A stretch of DNA of 64,000 nt from Phycisphaerae bacterium. GTDB taxonomy: Bacteria > Planctomycetota > Phycisphaerae > SM23-33. Numbering within the stretch: position 1 is the first letter of the stretch; each line of letters starts with the position of its first letter. The notes beneath the pieces are model-generated. The model was not told the DNA's origin. It was given only the letters and a program-made list of their open reading frames with translations, and searched no databases. This document shows, piece by piece, positions 15,870 through 25,318 of the stretch. The DNA lies in NCBI GenBank assembly GCA_030745875.1, contig JASLNT010000017.1, forward strand, positions 36,756-100,755. Direction: 5' to 3'. The translations under genes were made by a program, and so were the position numbers.

Positions 15870-18287
15870 CTATTTCTCCGCACGCGCAGCGTCATACGCG
15901 GGTGACACCACCAGCGTTTGGTTTATCTTTGGAGCGGCGGGGGGGAAGTACATGTCGGCGCCGGTGCTGGAAGTCGCCTTTATGTAATACTCCATATCCT
16001 GCTCGGCTGCGGGGAGCTTGACACCGTACACTCCGCGGGCTACATGGGTGAGGGGCTTTTTCTGAAATGCGCCGGTTCCCATCGGACGCAGGTGCAGGGC
16101 CATATTCCGGGGAGTCCCTTTGTCCAGAATGATCACCTCCAGGGAAAGCGCTTCGCCCGAATCAAGATTGGCCCTGACTGTGGGAACAAAGATCCGGGCT
16201 TTTCCTTCGTACTTCATGGACATCGACGATTCATCAATCTTGTTGCGGGGGAAGATCAACTGCTCCCAGTTGGCGAAAGAGCCCATGTCGCCGCGAGTGC
16301 TGGCGTTTTCGAGCATCAGCCTGTAGGCTTCGGCCACTTTTGAGTGGTCTGTTTTCACCTGCCCGTAGGCTTTCGTATAGCGCAGACCGTTTAACCAGTA
16401 GTCAAACCTGTCGAGATTGCCCTTGCCTTCTATCAGAGGGCGGAGTTTTGCCATTTGCTCCGGCAGGGTCCACTTGGCAACGTTGTCCTGAAGACGTCCC
16501 GGGCCGCCGGGAGGGCCGTTCCAGACCGCCCAGCCTCCCTGCAATGGGTCCTTGCCATCGTTGTCCGACAGCAGTTCAGCGATCTGAGGCGCCGCTTCTT
16601 TTCCGAATTGGTGGAGAGCCCAGTCCCGATAGAACGCTGGAACAGTCCAACCTTCTGATCGCCACTGCAATTGCGCCAGGGCGGCGATATTGGGGGCGAT
16701 GTTGCGCGTCTTCCACGTCAGGCCGATCAGCCCTTGGGTCTTGTACTTCCTGGCGTCATCCGCGGCGCGCTTCATGTTCTTAACCCAGAACTGCGTTTGG
16801 TTGACGTGGTCCCACTTCGTCAGCCAGACGATCGGCCATCTCTCACGCCCGGGCATTTTCGCGTATTCCGGTTCGATAGGTTCGGAGATGAATTTCATGC
16901 CGATCGACGACATGATGAAATCCTTCGGCATTTCCCTGTCAAACAGCGTTCCGTCGCCTTTGGGCCCTACAATCCAACCCGTGGAGGCGAACTTGAACGG
17001 AACCTTCATAGCCTTGCCGGTTTTCACGCCGATCTGCATGTCCTTAACCGTTTCGCCCACCAGGTTCGGTTTGAATCTCCAGCTCTCATCGGTCCAGAAC
17101 CAGTAATAATCCAGGGGATGGGTGTTTATTATTCGCTTGAAGATTCCCTCGTATATCTTGGCCGTCAGTTTCGGGTCCACATTGTAGCGGGTGTGGCCTT
17201 TGTGTACGTGAATGTCGGTATCGTATTTGTGCTTGTAGCCCAACTCTTTCATTCGGCTCAGCACGCTTTTGGGCAGCATGAGCGGAGTGGTGGTTCCGGT
17301 GGCCGTCTTGAGCCCCATGGATTTGGCGTAGGTGAAGACTCTCTTGTAGTACTCACCGGCCTTGTTGAACACCTTGACGCTGTCGGCTGGCGTTTTCGGG
17401 AAAGGGGTGAGGCCCTGGGTAAGTACGTTGCCCCAATCGTCCTTGTCGTAAATCATCGCGGAGCCGAAGTGATATTTGCTGGTGTTCTTGGGGCCGGCCA
17501 TGCCCCATTGGATGGGCAACTGGGTATTAAAAAACCGTGACGGGGGCGCCGCTTTCACAGTACCGTCCGGATTGACATCCTCCGGGAAACCCACCCAGAC
17601 GGTGGGCTCCTGTTGGTCCATCTGCCAGAATTCCGGATAGCCGTGTATTCCCACGAAATTCATTTTCAGTTTCGCCAGTTGCGATATCACAGATTTCCAA
17701 TCATCGACTCGCCAGATGTCGATGCCCTGCGGGTGAGAGCCCCAGGGATTCAGCCCGCGGATTTTGAAATGAGGTCTTTGACTTTCATTCAAACGCTTAA
17801 TTGCGGTCCAATCGGTAAAGGAGGCATCGGGGATTACATCGCCGTGCAGATAAAAACGCACCCCCAGCTTCTCGCACAAGCCGTAAGCTCCGTAGAGGGT
17901 CCCGAAATTGTCCCCGCCGGTGACAACCGTCAGAGTGCGGCCGCCTTTCGGCGCCGAAGCCAGCAGATACTCCTCGGCCTTGAGTGCTTGCGAGCCGGAA
18001 AGACGTTTCGTATCCGACAGGGCGTCTTTAATTATTGCCCTGTCCTTGCGGCCGACGACTATGTAGTTCGAACTGTCCTGGGGGATCTTATCGCCTTGCG
18101 ATACGCCCAGCAGGTTTCCCGTCCGCAGATATATGTAACGGCGTATTTCTTTAGCGGCCATCAATTCCGGGTTTGATGGCGAGGCGGGATATACGATCTT
18201 CTTAAAGGGGACCTCGGCCTGGACAGCAGATCCAAGGCACACCATCAAGAGCGGAACTATCGCCAGAGGCGCGTTCTTGAGATTCAT
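15870..18287 (-). CDS. Exported glycoside hydrolase with GH67/GH20-type N-terminal domain
   Basis: 805 residues with a Sec signal (LAIVPLLMVCLGSAVQA) and an AGGAG ribosome site. Residues ~25-150 resemble the alpha-glucuronidase N-terminal fold (PELMAAKEIRRYIYLRTG, then GTLYGAYGLCEKLGVRFY). A large barrel-like region follows (FKIRGLNPWGSH, LAKLKMNFVGIHGYPEF, YYWFWTDESWRF). The DE pair in WTDESW is a candidate catalytic site. The tail (from about 700) is a beta domain. This matches uncharacterised hydrolases that pair a GH67-like N-domain with a barrel; release of uronic acids or amino sugars is inference. It is the third gene of a minus-strand operon, 16 bases after the HzsA-like gene. Confidence 0.75.
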   Translation of the reverse strand: MNLKNAPLAIVPLLMVCLGSAVQAEVPFKKIVYPASPSNPELMAAKEIRRYIYLRTGNLLGVSQGDKIPQDSSNYIVVGRKDRAIIKDALSDTKRLSGSQALKAEEYLLASAPKGGRTLTVVTGGDNFGTLYGAYGLCEKLGVRFYLHGDVIPDASFTDWTAIKRLNESQRPHFKIRGLNPWGSHPQGIDIWRVDDWKSVISQLAKLKMNFVGIHGYPEFWQMDQQEPTVWVGFPEDVNPDGTVKAAPPSRFFNTQLPIQWGMAGPKNTSKYHFGSAMIYDKDDWGNVLTQGLTPFPKTPADSVKVFNKAGEYYKRVFTYAKSMGLKTATGTTTPLMLPKSVLSRMKELGYKHKYDTDIHVHKGHTRYNVDPKLTAKIYEGIFKRIINTHPLDYYWFWTDESWRFKPNLVGETVKDMQIGVKTGKAMKVPFKFASTGWIVGPKGDGTLFDREMPKDFIMSSIGMKFISEPIEPEYAKMPGRERWPIVWLTKWDHVNQTQFWVKNMKRAADDARKYKTQGLIGLTWKTRNIAPNIAALAQLQWRSEGWTVPAFYRDWALHQFGKEAAPQIAELLSDNDGKDPLQGGWAVWNGPPGGPGRLQDNVAKWTLPEQMAKLRPLIEGKGNLDRFDYWLNGLRYTKAYGQVKTDHSKVAEAYRLMLENASTRGDMGSFANWEQLIFPRNKIDESSMSMKYEGKARIFVPTVRANLDSGEALSLEVIILDKGTPRNMALHLRPMGTGAFQKKPLTHVARGVYGVKLPAAEQDMEYYIKATSSTGADMYFPPAAPKINQTLVVSPAYDAARAEK

Positions 18288-18303
18288 CGTATCTCCTGAT
18301 GTC

Positions 18304-21300
18304 TCAGGGAGTCGACGTGGCGATGCGGAAGCCCACGTTCACCGCCGGTTGGTAGTGGGCGTAGTGCATCTTCACATCCGCCGTCGAGTGTTTCGGCAGG
18401 TCGATGAACGAACCTCCGCGGACTATGCGGTGCGTCTTGTCTTTGGGGCAGACGGTTGATGTCCACTCGGCCGCGTTTCCGAAAACATTCACCAGACCCC
18501 ATGCGTTGGGCTTGTTGGCGGTTGTCGGCGCCAGCGTAGCCGTGCCGTCGGAATGGGTGTCGAGCCGGCAGGGCGTGAAGCCTCGCGACATGGATTTGTC
18601 GGCGAAGTTTGCAGTTTTCGCATAGTCGCTTGACGCGTCGCCGAACCAGAACGCCTTGTCCGATCCGGCGCGAGCGGCGTGTTCCCATTGTGCGTTGCTC
18701 GGGAGGGAGACATTTGTCTTGTTTGCTTTGCCCAGCCACTGGCAGAACGCAATGGCCCGATCCCAGCTAACGCGAATCGCGGGCAGTTTGGGGTTTTGCA
18801 GCGAGATACCGCGATTACGTTGGTCCTTGCCCGCCCGGTCGACGAAGCGATTGTCGTGCGCTGGGTCAAACTGCTGGAACTCGCCCAGACTGATCTCTCG
18901 CGCCGAGATGTAGAACGGTTTGTCGACCGTAACCACGCCGGTCTGCGAGACGTATTTCCCAGCGGGGATCAGGACCATGTCGATAGTCAATTCGCCTGCT
19001 TTCAGCTTACGCGCGACCGGCAGGCTTAGCTTCTTGGCGCAATTGTCGCGGAGTTTGGCGGCTTCATCGCCATCGAAAGGCCATCCGGCCAGTTTCGGTT
19101 TGTCCGCCGGTTCATCCTCGCCCTCGGGCATCACGAACTCGATCTTCATCGCCTCGATCTTCTTCTGACGCGCCGCGTATTCGGCTTGGGGATCGTGGAC
19201 CACGGGCGAGAACCGCTTCATCAGTTTCATGCGGTAATCGTACAGGCCCTTTACACCCTCCATGTCCCAGGTCAGGCCCAGCGTGTCGACCTGTCCGGGC
19301 ATTTTAACGAATGGGACCTCATGCTGCTTCCAGTGACCGTTCATTCGTCCGCCGCTCATCTCGAAGATGCTTCCGTGGTATGGTGCGTTCAGATCGATCC
19401 AGGTGTACAGTGCGCTCCACTCGTCTTTGGTGAGTTTGACGCCTTTGTGCCCTTTGGCGAGCATGCGAATCAGCGGTGAAGTCGACGCGTGATATGACAT
19501 CGGCGTTAGCAGATGGTTGTCGGTTTCGGGCCCGGGACGTCGGACGAATTGTTGGAGGAATCTGTACGATCCGGAGAAACCGCGAGATTTCCGGTAGACC
19601 ATGCTCGTCGCGCCCTTTGTCTTTCCGTCATGGCAGCCGACACAGCGTTCGTCCAGCAGCGGCTGGACTTCGTTTGCAAACCCGAACGGGCGAGGCGGAC
19701 CGCGCCACGGTTGGATCTTCACCGGAGCCTTTCGCATAGCCGCCGATATCCGCACTTTGGGCGCATCGGTCGATCGCTCGTGACAACCGATACAGGTGAG
19801 CTTCTCACCCGGCATTGCAGTGAGCCAGCTTCGCATGGTCTGCAGGGCGCGGCCTTTGGCGTCCAGCGGTTGGAGGGCGATCGGAAGATTCGCCGGTACG
19901 GTGAAATGCGCCGAGCCGTCCGCTTCCACCGGAACCGTGCCGAGCACTCGTTTAATATCCCACCCGCTTTCTATGCCCACGTGAGCGTGGCTGCCGGTGT
20001 TGGTCACCGGGTATACGAAACTGATTACGCGAAGGGACTTAACCGTTCCGCGCGGGATTCCCTTCAGGCCCGGACCCGTGTAGATGTCCTGAATGCTCAG
20101 CGTCGCATCGGTTTTCTTCAGGTCCGATCGGCCGGCCAGCACCGGCGGGCGTTTTCGCGGAGCCAGCAGGATCGGGTTGGTGTAGAAACAGTCTTCCTGC
20201 TGACAGATCAGCGTGAGGTTGTCGAATGTATCGACCAGGTAGAGTCCCCACAAACCGTCGCGGGATAGTTTCATCGTCACCAGAATGTACGTGTCGTTCA
20301 GCGGCCAGGGGGTCATCGCCTTGGGATAGTTGTTTCCGTACAAAACATCGGTCATCACGTTCTTCACCGGCACGCCGTATCCGGGAATGGTTTGGACGGC
20401 GGCGTTTGTTTCGTGCTCACCTTTGGCGGGGTCCACTATCACCAGCACGCCCATGCGCGACGGGCCGTGATGTCCGGTGGCGGTTCCGATGATTCTGCTT
20501 GCATGACCGGGCATGGCGCGCAGTCCGAACAGCGAGTTAGGCCAGTAACTGTTCGACAGGCAGTAGGCCTTCTGATTCGTCCCGTCGGGATTGCAGGTGA
20601 ACGGTATTCGTGGGAAGTAGTGGGGCAGGTCGATGTATTCGTAGCGCAGGTAAAGGATGCGCCCATCGTTCATAATTGACGGGTCCCAACTCGTTTCCTG
20701 GTCGAAACCGATCTGTCGCAGCTTGCCGGTCTTGCGGTTCATTACGAACGGAACGCCCACTGGGCAGGTTCCGCCCTCGCACGGCAGGCCGTTGATCTGG
20801 GCGGTGGACATCAGGAACACGTTTCCGTCGGGCATGTAGCACGCGTCGAAGAAGTCAATCGCCTTGACCTCCGGGGTGATCTGCCTGGGCTTCGGAGCCG
20901 ATACGCCCGCCTCGAATACACTCCATCTGTCGCCCGCGCCTATAGTGGTGAACATTATTCGCGATGCGTCGAAGTCAAGCTCCAGGTGGGTGATAATCTT
21001 GCGATTATTCGCTTTATAGAGCGTGTCGAGCCTGGCTCCGCCGGTCGCCCCGAGCTTGCTCAGCACCGCGATGCGAGTGTTCCACCCGTTGATCGGATCG
21101 GCGGTGGTCAGCACTGAATGCGTGTTGCGCCAGGGAACGCCCAGCGGTATCCCGTTTCCGAATCTCGATACTTTTGGGTCATGGATCTTGCGCGCCGACG
21201 GTCCGATTCTTCGCTCGATGAGCATGACCTTGTCGGGCTTAATCAGCGGATTGCGAAGCAGGACGTTTCGTTGGTGTGCGATCATCTCGCGGGCGATTTT

Positions 21301-21624
21301 CAGTGCGTCGGTTTTCTTGGTCCTGAGACCCGTGCGGATATCGTTGCGTTGCTTTTCGTACTCGGTGAGTTTCGCGAGAATCTTCGCTTCCTCATCGCTT
21401 TTAAACGTCTCGGGCCAGCGACGCCTCATATCTGCAATTGCACGTCGGATTGCCTCGGGGTTGTAGCGATCGATCTGCTCAATGGCTGCGGCCTCATCAG
21501 GCAGCATGTCCTCGATCGACATTGTCTTCGGCGCCGCGGAAGTTCGCGACCCCAGTACCGACACGGACAGCAGGGCGGTCAGAAACACTCGAGTCGATAC
21601 GCCTGAAAACAAACGAAGATTCAT
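18304..21624 (-). CDS. HzsA-like exported heme protein fused to an FGE-like (SUMF1) domain
   Basis: A 1106-residue exported protein (Sec signal 1-30, FLTALLSVSVLGSRTSA). The middle resembles the hydrazine synthase alpha-subunit propeller family (blades such as ACYMPDGNVFLMSTAQ, DGRILYLRYEYID). Two CxxCH heme-binding sites follow: Cys611-His615 (CIGCH) and Cys661-His665 (CVGCH). From about 895 there is a SUMF1-type domain: MVLIPAGKYVSQTG, IRVSWDRAIAFCQWLG, NAQWEHAARAG, NVFGNAAEWTS, RIVRGGSF, VGFRIA. The FGE copper Cys pair is absent. Such fusions are common in Planctomycetota and are not evidence of anammox. Probable periplasmic redox enzyme. It lies 26 bases after the ThuA-like gene and 16 before the GH67-like gene. 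Confidence 0.85.
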   Translation of the reverse strand: MNLRLFSGVSTRVFLTALLSVSVLGSRTSAAPKTMSIEDMLPDEAAAIEQIDRYNPEAIRRAIADMRRRWPETFKSDEEAKILAKLTEYEKQRNDIRTGLRTKKTDALKIAREMIAHQRNVLLRNPLIKPDKVMLIERRIGPSARKIHDPKVSRFGNGIPLGVPWRNTHSVLTTADPINGWNTRIAVLSKLGATGGARLDTLYKANNRKIITHLELDFDASRIMFTTIGAGDRWSVFEAGVSAPKPRQITPEVKAIDFFDACYMPDGNVFLMSTAQINGLPCEGGTCPVGVPFVMNRKTGKLRQIGFDQETSWDPSIMNDGRILYLRYEYIDLPHYFPRIPFTCNPDGTNQKAYCLSNSYWPNSLFGLRAMPGHASRIIGTATGHHGPSRMGVLVIVDPAKGEHETNAAVQTIPGYGVPVKNVMTDVLYGNNYPKAMTPWPLNDTYILVTMKLSRDGLWGLYLVDTFDNLTLICQQEDCFYTNPILLAPRKRPPVLAGRSDLKKTDATLSIQDIYTGPGLKGIPRGTVKSLRVISFVYPVTNTGSHAHVGIESGWDIKRVLGTVPVEADGSAHFTVPANLPIALQPLDAKGRALQTMRSWLTAMPGEKLTCIGCHERSTDAPKVRISAAMRKAPVKIQPWRGPPRPFGFANEVQPLLDERCVGCHDGKTKGATSMVYRKSRGFSGSYRFLQQFVRRPGPETDNHLLTPMSYHASTSPLIRMLAKGHKGVKLTKDEWSALYTWIDLNAPYHGSIFEMSGGRMNGHWKQHEVPFVKMPGQVDTLGLTWDMEGVKGLYDYRMKLMKRFSPVVHDPQAEYAARQKKIEAMKIEFVMPEGEDEPADKPKLAGWPFDGDEAAKLRDNCAKKLSLPVARKLKAGELTIDMVLIPAGKYVSQTGVVTVDKPFYISAREISLGEFQQFDPAHDNRFVDRAGKDQRNRGISLQNPKLPAIRVSWDRAIAFCQWLGKANKTNVSLPSNAQWEHAARAGSDKAFWFGDASSDYAKTANFADKSMSRGFTPCRLDTHSDGTATLAPTTANKPNAWGLVNVFGNAAEWTSTVCPKDKTHRIVRGGSFIDLPKHSTADVKMHYAHYQPAVNVGFRIATSTP

Positions 21625-21650
21625 TGCACGGTCCTTTTCAAATGTGACTT

Positions 21651-22712
21651 CTACTTGGCTTTAGCGGGCACTTGGGCTTTGATTGCGAAGTCCGCGGGTT
21701 TCAGACCCTTTTTCCAAGTGTTGCGCCCGAACTTCGAGCCCTTATAGGGTCCGCCGACGTAGCTGACGTCCGCCTTGGCGGGTATCTTGCTTTCCAGACC
21801 GACGGCCCAGTAGATGCAGTTTACGTAGAGGCGACGGAGATCTTCGCTTTCCATGTCCTGTGAGGCTCCGATCGTGCTCATGACGACTCGGCGTGGTTTC
21901 TTACTCTTGTCGACTTCGCCCTTCTTGTTTTTGGGCTTGATCAGGCGCGTCCAGACCATCGGCATGACGCATTTCTTCAGGTTCGGCGGGTCGGTGGGCT
22001 TCATGCCCGTGAGCACCTGTCCGTACATCAGAACGGTCGCGTCGTCCGGAACTGTAGTGATGCGATAGACGTCGGTTGTCCCCCAGACGTCGAACACGCC
22101 GCGCAGCAGCGGGTTGCGTTCCTGAAGGCCGGCCCGCAGACCACGAGTGGATTCCTTGGCGTGATGCCCGTAGTGCCCCTTCCAACTTTCGCCAAACAGA
22201 GGAACCGAGTACCCCCCGTTCCTGCGACAGTCGAAGCGTTCGGCGTACGGGGAATTCTTGTTCCTGTTGTACTTGAACGACAGAAGCGTGCAGCGGATGC
22301 CGAAAACCGGTTTACCCGAGTCGACGAAATCGACAAAATGCTTCATCTGTTCGTCAGGCAGTTCGAGATCCATCGCGAAGACCACCATCATGTCGGCGGT
22401 TTTCAAGAGATGCATGTCCGGAATGTTCGTCGTTGTCGGCGGGTGGACCGTTCCGTCCTTTGGATTGATCGAGAACAGGACCGTGCACTTGAACCCGTGA
22501 TGCGTCGCGAGGATTTTCGCCATCATCGGCAGGGACTCTTCGCAACGATATTCCCATTCTCCGCATACGAACACAATGTGTTTGCCCGCTCCGCCGCCGA
22601 CCTTGCCCGGCTGGTAAGTTATAGACCCGACCGGCTCGGCCGCCGACGATACGCCTGCTGCGACAAACAGGAACAATGCGACAGACAGCGTGAGTCTCTT
22701 GAATGTGCTCAT
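21651..22712 (-). CDS. Exported ThuA-like (trehalose-utilisation fold) protein
   Basis: The start at 22710-22712 has a GAAGGAG site six bases upstream and begins a Sec signal (MSTFKRLTLSVALFLFVAAG). The 353-residue protein matches the class I amidotransferase-like ThuA fold: GKHIVFVCGEWEYRCEES at about 45-62, ADMMVVFAMDLELPDEQMK, DSGKPVFGIRCTLLSF with the nucleophile-elbow-like Cys, and YVNCIYWAVG near the end. ThuA relatives are common among exported proteins of sugar-degrading bacteria and some act on keto-sugars. It heads the operon with the HzsA-like and GH67-like genes. It is divergent from the next gene. Confidence 0.82.
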   Translation of the reverse strand: MSTFKRLTLSVALFLFVAAGVSSAAEPVGSITYQPGKVGGGAGKHIVFVCGEWEYRCEESLPMMAKILATHHGFKCTVLFSINPKDGTVHPPTTTNIPDMHLLKTADMMVVFAMDLELPDEQMKHFVDFVDSGKPVFGIRCTLLSFKYNRNKNSPYAERFDCRRNGGYSVPLFGESWKGHYGHHAKESTRGLRAGLQERNPLLRGVFDVWGTTDVYRITTVPDDATVLMYGQVLTGMKPTDPPNLKKCVMPMVWTRLIKPKNKKGEVDKSKKPRRVVMSTIGASQDMESEDLRRLYVNCIYWAVGLESKIPAKADVSYVGGPYKGSKFGRNTWKKGLKPADFAIKAQVPAKAK

Positions 22713-22854
22713 GATTACTCCTTCGAAGAGGTTCGTGATGTTTTTCGTCTGCACGATGATATGGCGCGAGCCCGGGTTGTGCAACACTGCCGGCGGTGAT
22801 ATGCTGTTCGGACCGAACTTGAGAATTCACCGACAACCCAAGGGAGTTGAGGTT

Positions 22855-23742
22855 ATGCGGAAGATACGGCTGATATCTATTGTGACTGTCCTGCTCTGCT
22901 GTTCGGTGTTGCAGGGCGCTGAAGCTATCAAGCACAAGTTCCTGGTGATGGATGAGGGGCGCCACGAGATCCACTACGTTGACCAGACCAATCCGAAGAA
23001 CGACTGGACCCTGAGGCACAAGGGACGCGGCTGGGATATGCAGTTGCTGGACGACAAGAGGCTGGCGGTCAACACAGGCGGGGGCTGGGTGATATACGAT
23101 TTGAAGACCAGGAAACTGCTCGAAGAGCATAGCGATAAGAACCTCAAGGGCGTCATATCCATGCGTTGGACGTCCGACGGGACGAAATATCTCCTGGCCA
23201 ACAACAAGGGGATTACGCTGTACAAGCTCAACAAAGCCGACAAGATCGTCGCCAGTAAGAACTATCCGAAACTCAAGACCGCCCGATACGTGCGACTCGC
23301 TCCGGACGGGAACCCTATTTTCGCCAGCAGCGATGGGCTCACGGAAGTTTCAAAAACCGACCTGAGCATCGTCAAGCGAGTTCTGATACCCGGCGGGAAG
23401 CAGACCAAGGCGTTCCAGGGCGGTAAGACAGCCAGGGGAAACTATCTGATGGGTTCCGGATTCGCCGGGGCGTTCTACGAAATCACGCCCGACGGGAATG
23501 TGGTCAAGGAGTTTACCCAGAAGAAGGCCGACATGCCCGAAGGCATGGTCAACCGTTTCTACTCGGGGTTTACGCTGCTGAAGAACGGACACGTGATCTG
23601 CGCTCACTGGGCCGGTCACGGTCGCGACGCGGCGAAGAACGCCTACCAGTTGATGCAATTCAACAAGGAGGGCAAGATAGTGTGGTATTGGCACGATCCC
23701 AAACGTGCGGGTTGTGCGCTGCAGGCGATCATCATGGACTGA
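22855..23742 (+). CDS. Exported beta-propeller protein (arylsulfotransferase-like)
   Basis: The start at 22855 (MRKIRLISIVTVLLCCSVLQGAEA) gives a clean Sec signal and has AAGGGAG upstream; the frame is open further up but without signal character. The 295-residue protein is a propeller: LVMDEGRHEIHYVDQ, GRGWDMQLLDDKRLAVN, YVRLAPDGNPIFASSDG, FYEITPDGNVVKEF, FTLLKNGHVICAHW, QFNKEGKIVWYW. The pattern of xDGNxV/xNGHxL turns resembles arylsulfotransferase (ASST) propellers, but no catalytic His/Arg set is assigned. Divergent from the ThuA-like gene across a 142-base region. Confidence 0.75.
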   Translation: MRKIRLISIVTVLLCCSVLQGAEAIKHKFLVMDEGRHEIHYVDQTNPKNDWTLRHKGRGWDMQLLDDKRLAVNTGGGWVIYDLKTRKLLEEHSDKNLKGVISMRWTSDGTKYLLANNKGITLYKLNKADKIVASKNYPKLKTARYVRLAPDGNPIFASSDGLTEVSKTDLSIVKRVLIPGGKQTKAFQGGKTARGNYLMGSGFAGAFYEITPDGNVVKEFTQKKADMPEGMVNRFYSGFTLLKNGHVICAHWAGHGRDAAKNAYQLMQFNKEGKIVWYWHDPKRAGCALQAIIMD

Positions 23743-23764
23743 AGGCCTTCAACCGCCGGATAGT

Positions 23765-25318
23765 TTAGAAATCGCTTGTCTTGCAGTTGCCCTGATCGCT
23801 CATCACTATCCCATTGCCGCTGCGGCTGCCGCATCCCCCGCATCCGCTGGGCGCCGCGGTGGGGGCTGGCCGGTCTGTGCTGTTAGACTTGGGCGTCGCT
23901 GGTTTCGGGCCTTCTATGCTCTTGGCTCCGGGGTTGCCTTTGGAGCCCGCTCTGCATCCGGGGCATTTTCCACCGCATTTACCGCCGCATCTTGAAGGCT
24001 TGGTGCTCTTGGCTGCTCTGCATCTGGGGCATCTTCCACCGCACTTACCGCTGCATTTTGAAGGGTTGGTGTTCTTGGCTGCTCTGCATCTGGGGCATCT
24101 TCCACCGCATTTACCGCTGCATTTTGAAGGGTTGGTGTTCTTGGCTGCTCTGCATCTGGGGCATCTTCCGCCGCACTTTCCGCTGCATTTTGAAGGGTTG
24201 GTGTTCTTGGCCGTTCTGCATTTGGGACATTTTTCACCGCACTTTCCGCTGCATCCTGAAGGTTTTCGGCCTTTGGCGGCGGCTTGGCTTTTGGGGCATT
24301 TTCCGCAGCAGCCCGAACGCTTGGCGGCAGTTGATCCGGGCATACCGATGATCCTGCCGGCGATCTTGTGTTGCTCTGGTTTGAGGATGGCGAAGATGTG
24401 TTTGCGTCCTTCGCCGACCAGTCTGCACATTTCCCGGCGTGCACCGCCGACGATCTTTTCGGCGTTGGCGGCTCGTTGCTTGGGATCCATTTTCTGTATC
24501 GCCTGGATGACTTGCTGATGCGTGTGCCTGACTCTCTGACCGCATCCCCGGGCGAGCTTGTGGAGTTCTTCTCTCTGGCGTTTCTCGAGGCGGAGCGCCT
24601 GTTCACCCCGTCCGGACAGGATCTTGACGAACATCTCGCCCACGGGATTGCCTATAGCCCGTATGATCCGTTCGGGATTGACATTGCCCGGTCCGCCCGG
24701 TCTTCCAGAAGGCGTCGGTCCTCTGGGAGGTTCGGGCCTTCGCGGTCCGCCCGGTCCTCTCTGCTGGGCCATTCGCTTGTGGAATTCGCTGGGGGAGTCG
24801 ATACCGTCGGCTATTCGTTCGAACATCTCCAACGCTCTGGGCGGTGCGATTATAACAACTGCGTTGGAGTGCTCGTGCAATGCTATCGGAAGCTGTGTCA
24901 GGGCTTCCTTGAGGCCGCTATTCTGAGAGAGTTGACGGATCACATGGATAAACGATTCAGCCGGTACGTGCTCGAAGCGGAAGATCCGCAGTTCTGGTTT
25001 CTCACGATTACGCTCGTCGCGATCCCTGTCGCGATTGCGCTCCTGGCGCTCTCGGTGTTCGCGTTCTTCACGCTGCTGGCGTTCTTCGCGTTCACGCGCT
25101 TCGTTTCGCCGACGTTCGTCCCCGGCCCGCCGCTCGCGCTCTTCGCGTCCCCGTTCCTCCCGCTCTCGATCGCCGCCGCGCCGGTCGGCCATGCTGCGAC
25201 CTTCGGGCCTTCGATCATGTCGCTCGCGGTCACGATCACGCTCACGTTCGGCCCATGCTCCAGCCGCCAGGATCAGAACTATCCCCATAGTTATCCATCT
25301 TGTTCCCGTCCTAGTCAT
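23765..25318 (-). CDS. Exported Cys-repeat protein with Arg/Glu-rich and secretin-N-like domains
   Basis: 517 residues, AAGGA site 8 bases upstream. Layout: Sec signal (about 1-23, cleavage after AWA); a low-complexity Arg/Glu/Asp stretch (24-107); a secretin N-domain-like unit (110-174: LRIFRFEHVPAESFIHVIRQ, then SNAVVIIAPPRALEMFERI); a Pro/Gly linker (187-213); a helical segment (about 214-325) ending in ILKPEQHKIAG, similar in feel to LTxxQ helical proteins; then five tandem 22-residue units with the pattern C-x3-C-x3-C-x2-C (356-465), a Pro/Ser linker and a final CGGC. The repeats look metallothionein-like or disulfide-forming and are strongly basic. There is no membrane-spanning secretin barrel. 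Function is unknown; an envelope metal-binding or scaffold role is inference. Confidence 0.8.
   Translation of the reverse strand: MTRTGTRWITMGIVLILAAGAWAERERDRDRERHDRRPEGRSMADRRGGDREREERGREERERRAGDERRRNEAREREERQQREEREHRERQERNRDRDRDERNREKPELRIFRFEHVPAESFIHVIRQLSQNSGLKEALTQLPIALHEHSNAVVIIAPPRALEMFERIADGIDSPSEFHKRMAQQRGPGGPRRPEPPRGPTPSGRPGGPGNVNPERIIRAIGNPVGEMFVKILSGRGEQALRLEKRQREELHKLARGCGQRVRHTHQQVIQAIQKMDPKQRAANAEKIVGGARREMCRLVGEGRKHIFAILKPEQHKIAGRIIGMPGSTAAKRSGCCGKCPKSQAAAKGRKPSGCSGKCGEKCPKCRTAKNTNPSKCSGKCGGRCPRCRAAKNTNPSKCSGKCGGRCPRCRAAKNTNPSKCSGKCGGRCPRCRAAKSTKPSRCGGKCGGKCPGCRAGSKGNPGAKSIEGPKPATPKSNSTDRPAPTAAPSGCGGCGSRSGNGIVMSDQGNCKTSDF
23924..24253 (-). repeat. Five 66-base tandem repeats encoding Cys4 units
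   Basis: The period is exactly 66 bases, marked by AAGGGTTGGTGTTC-like starts at 24061, 24127 and 24193, with weaker copies at 23995 and 24259. Two inner units are nearly identical in DNA; the end units have drifted. Each encodes 22 residues with four Cys. The number of units may vary between strains. Confidence 0.9.

Noticed and set aside
18304..21624. Considered evidence of anammox (hydrazine synthase)
   Set aside because: HzsA-like fusions with FGE domains are widespread in Planctomycetota, and no hydrazine synthase partner genes are present.
23924..24253. Considered a CRISPR array because of regular 66-base spacing
   Set aside because: Repeats are contiguous coding units without spacers, and there are no cas genes.
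23814..24518. Long plus-strand frame across the Cys repeats (His/Leu-rich repeats)
   Set aside because: Exact antisense of the repeat array; the Leu/His periodicity is a by-product of the 66-base unit.
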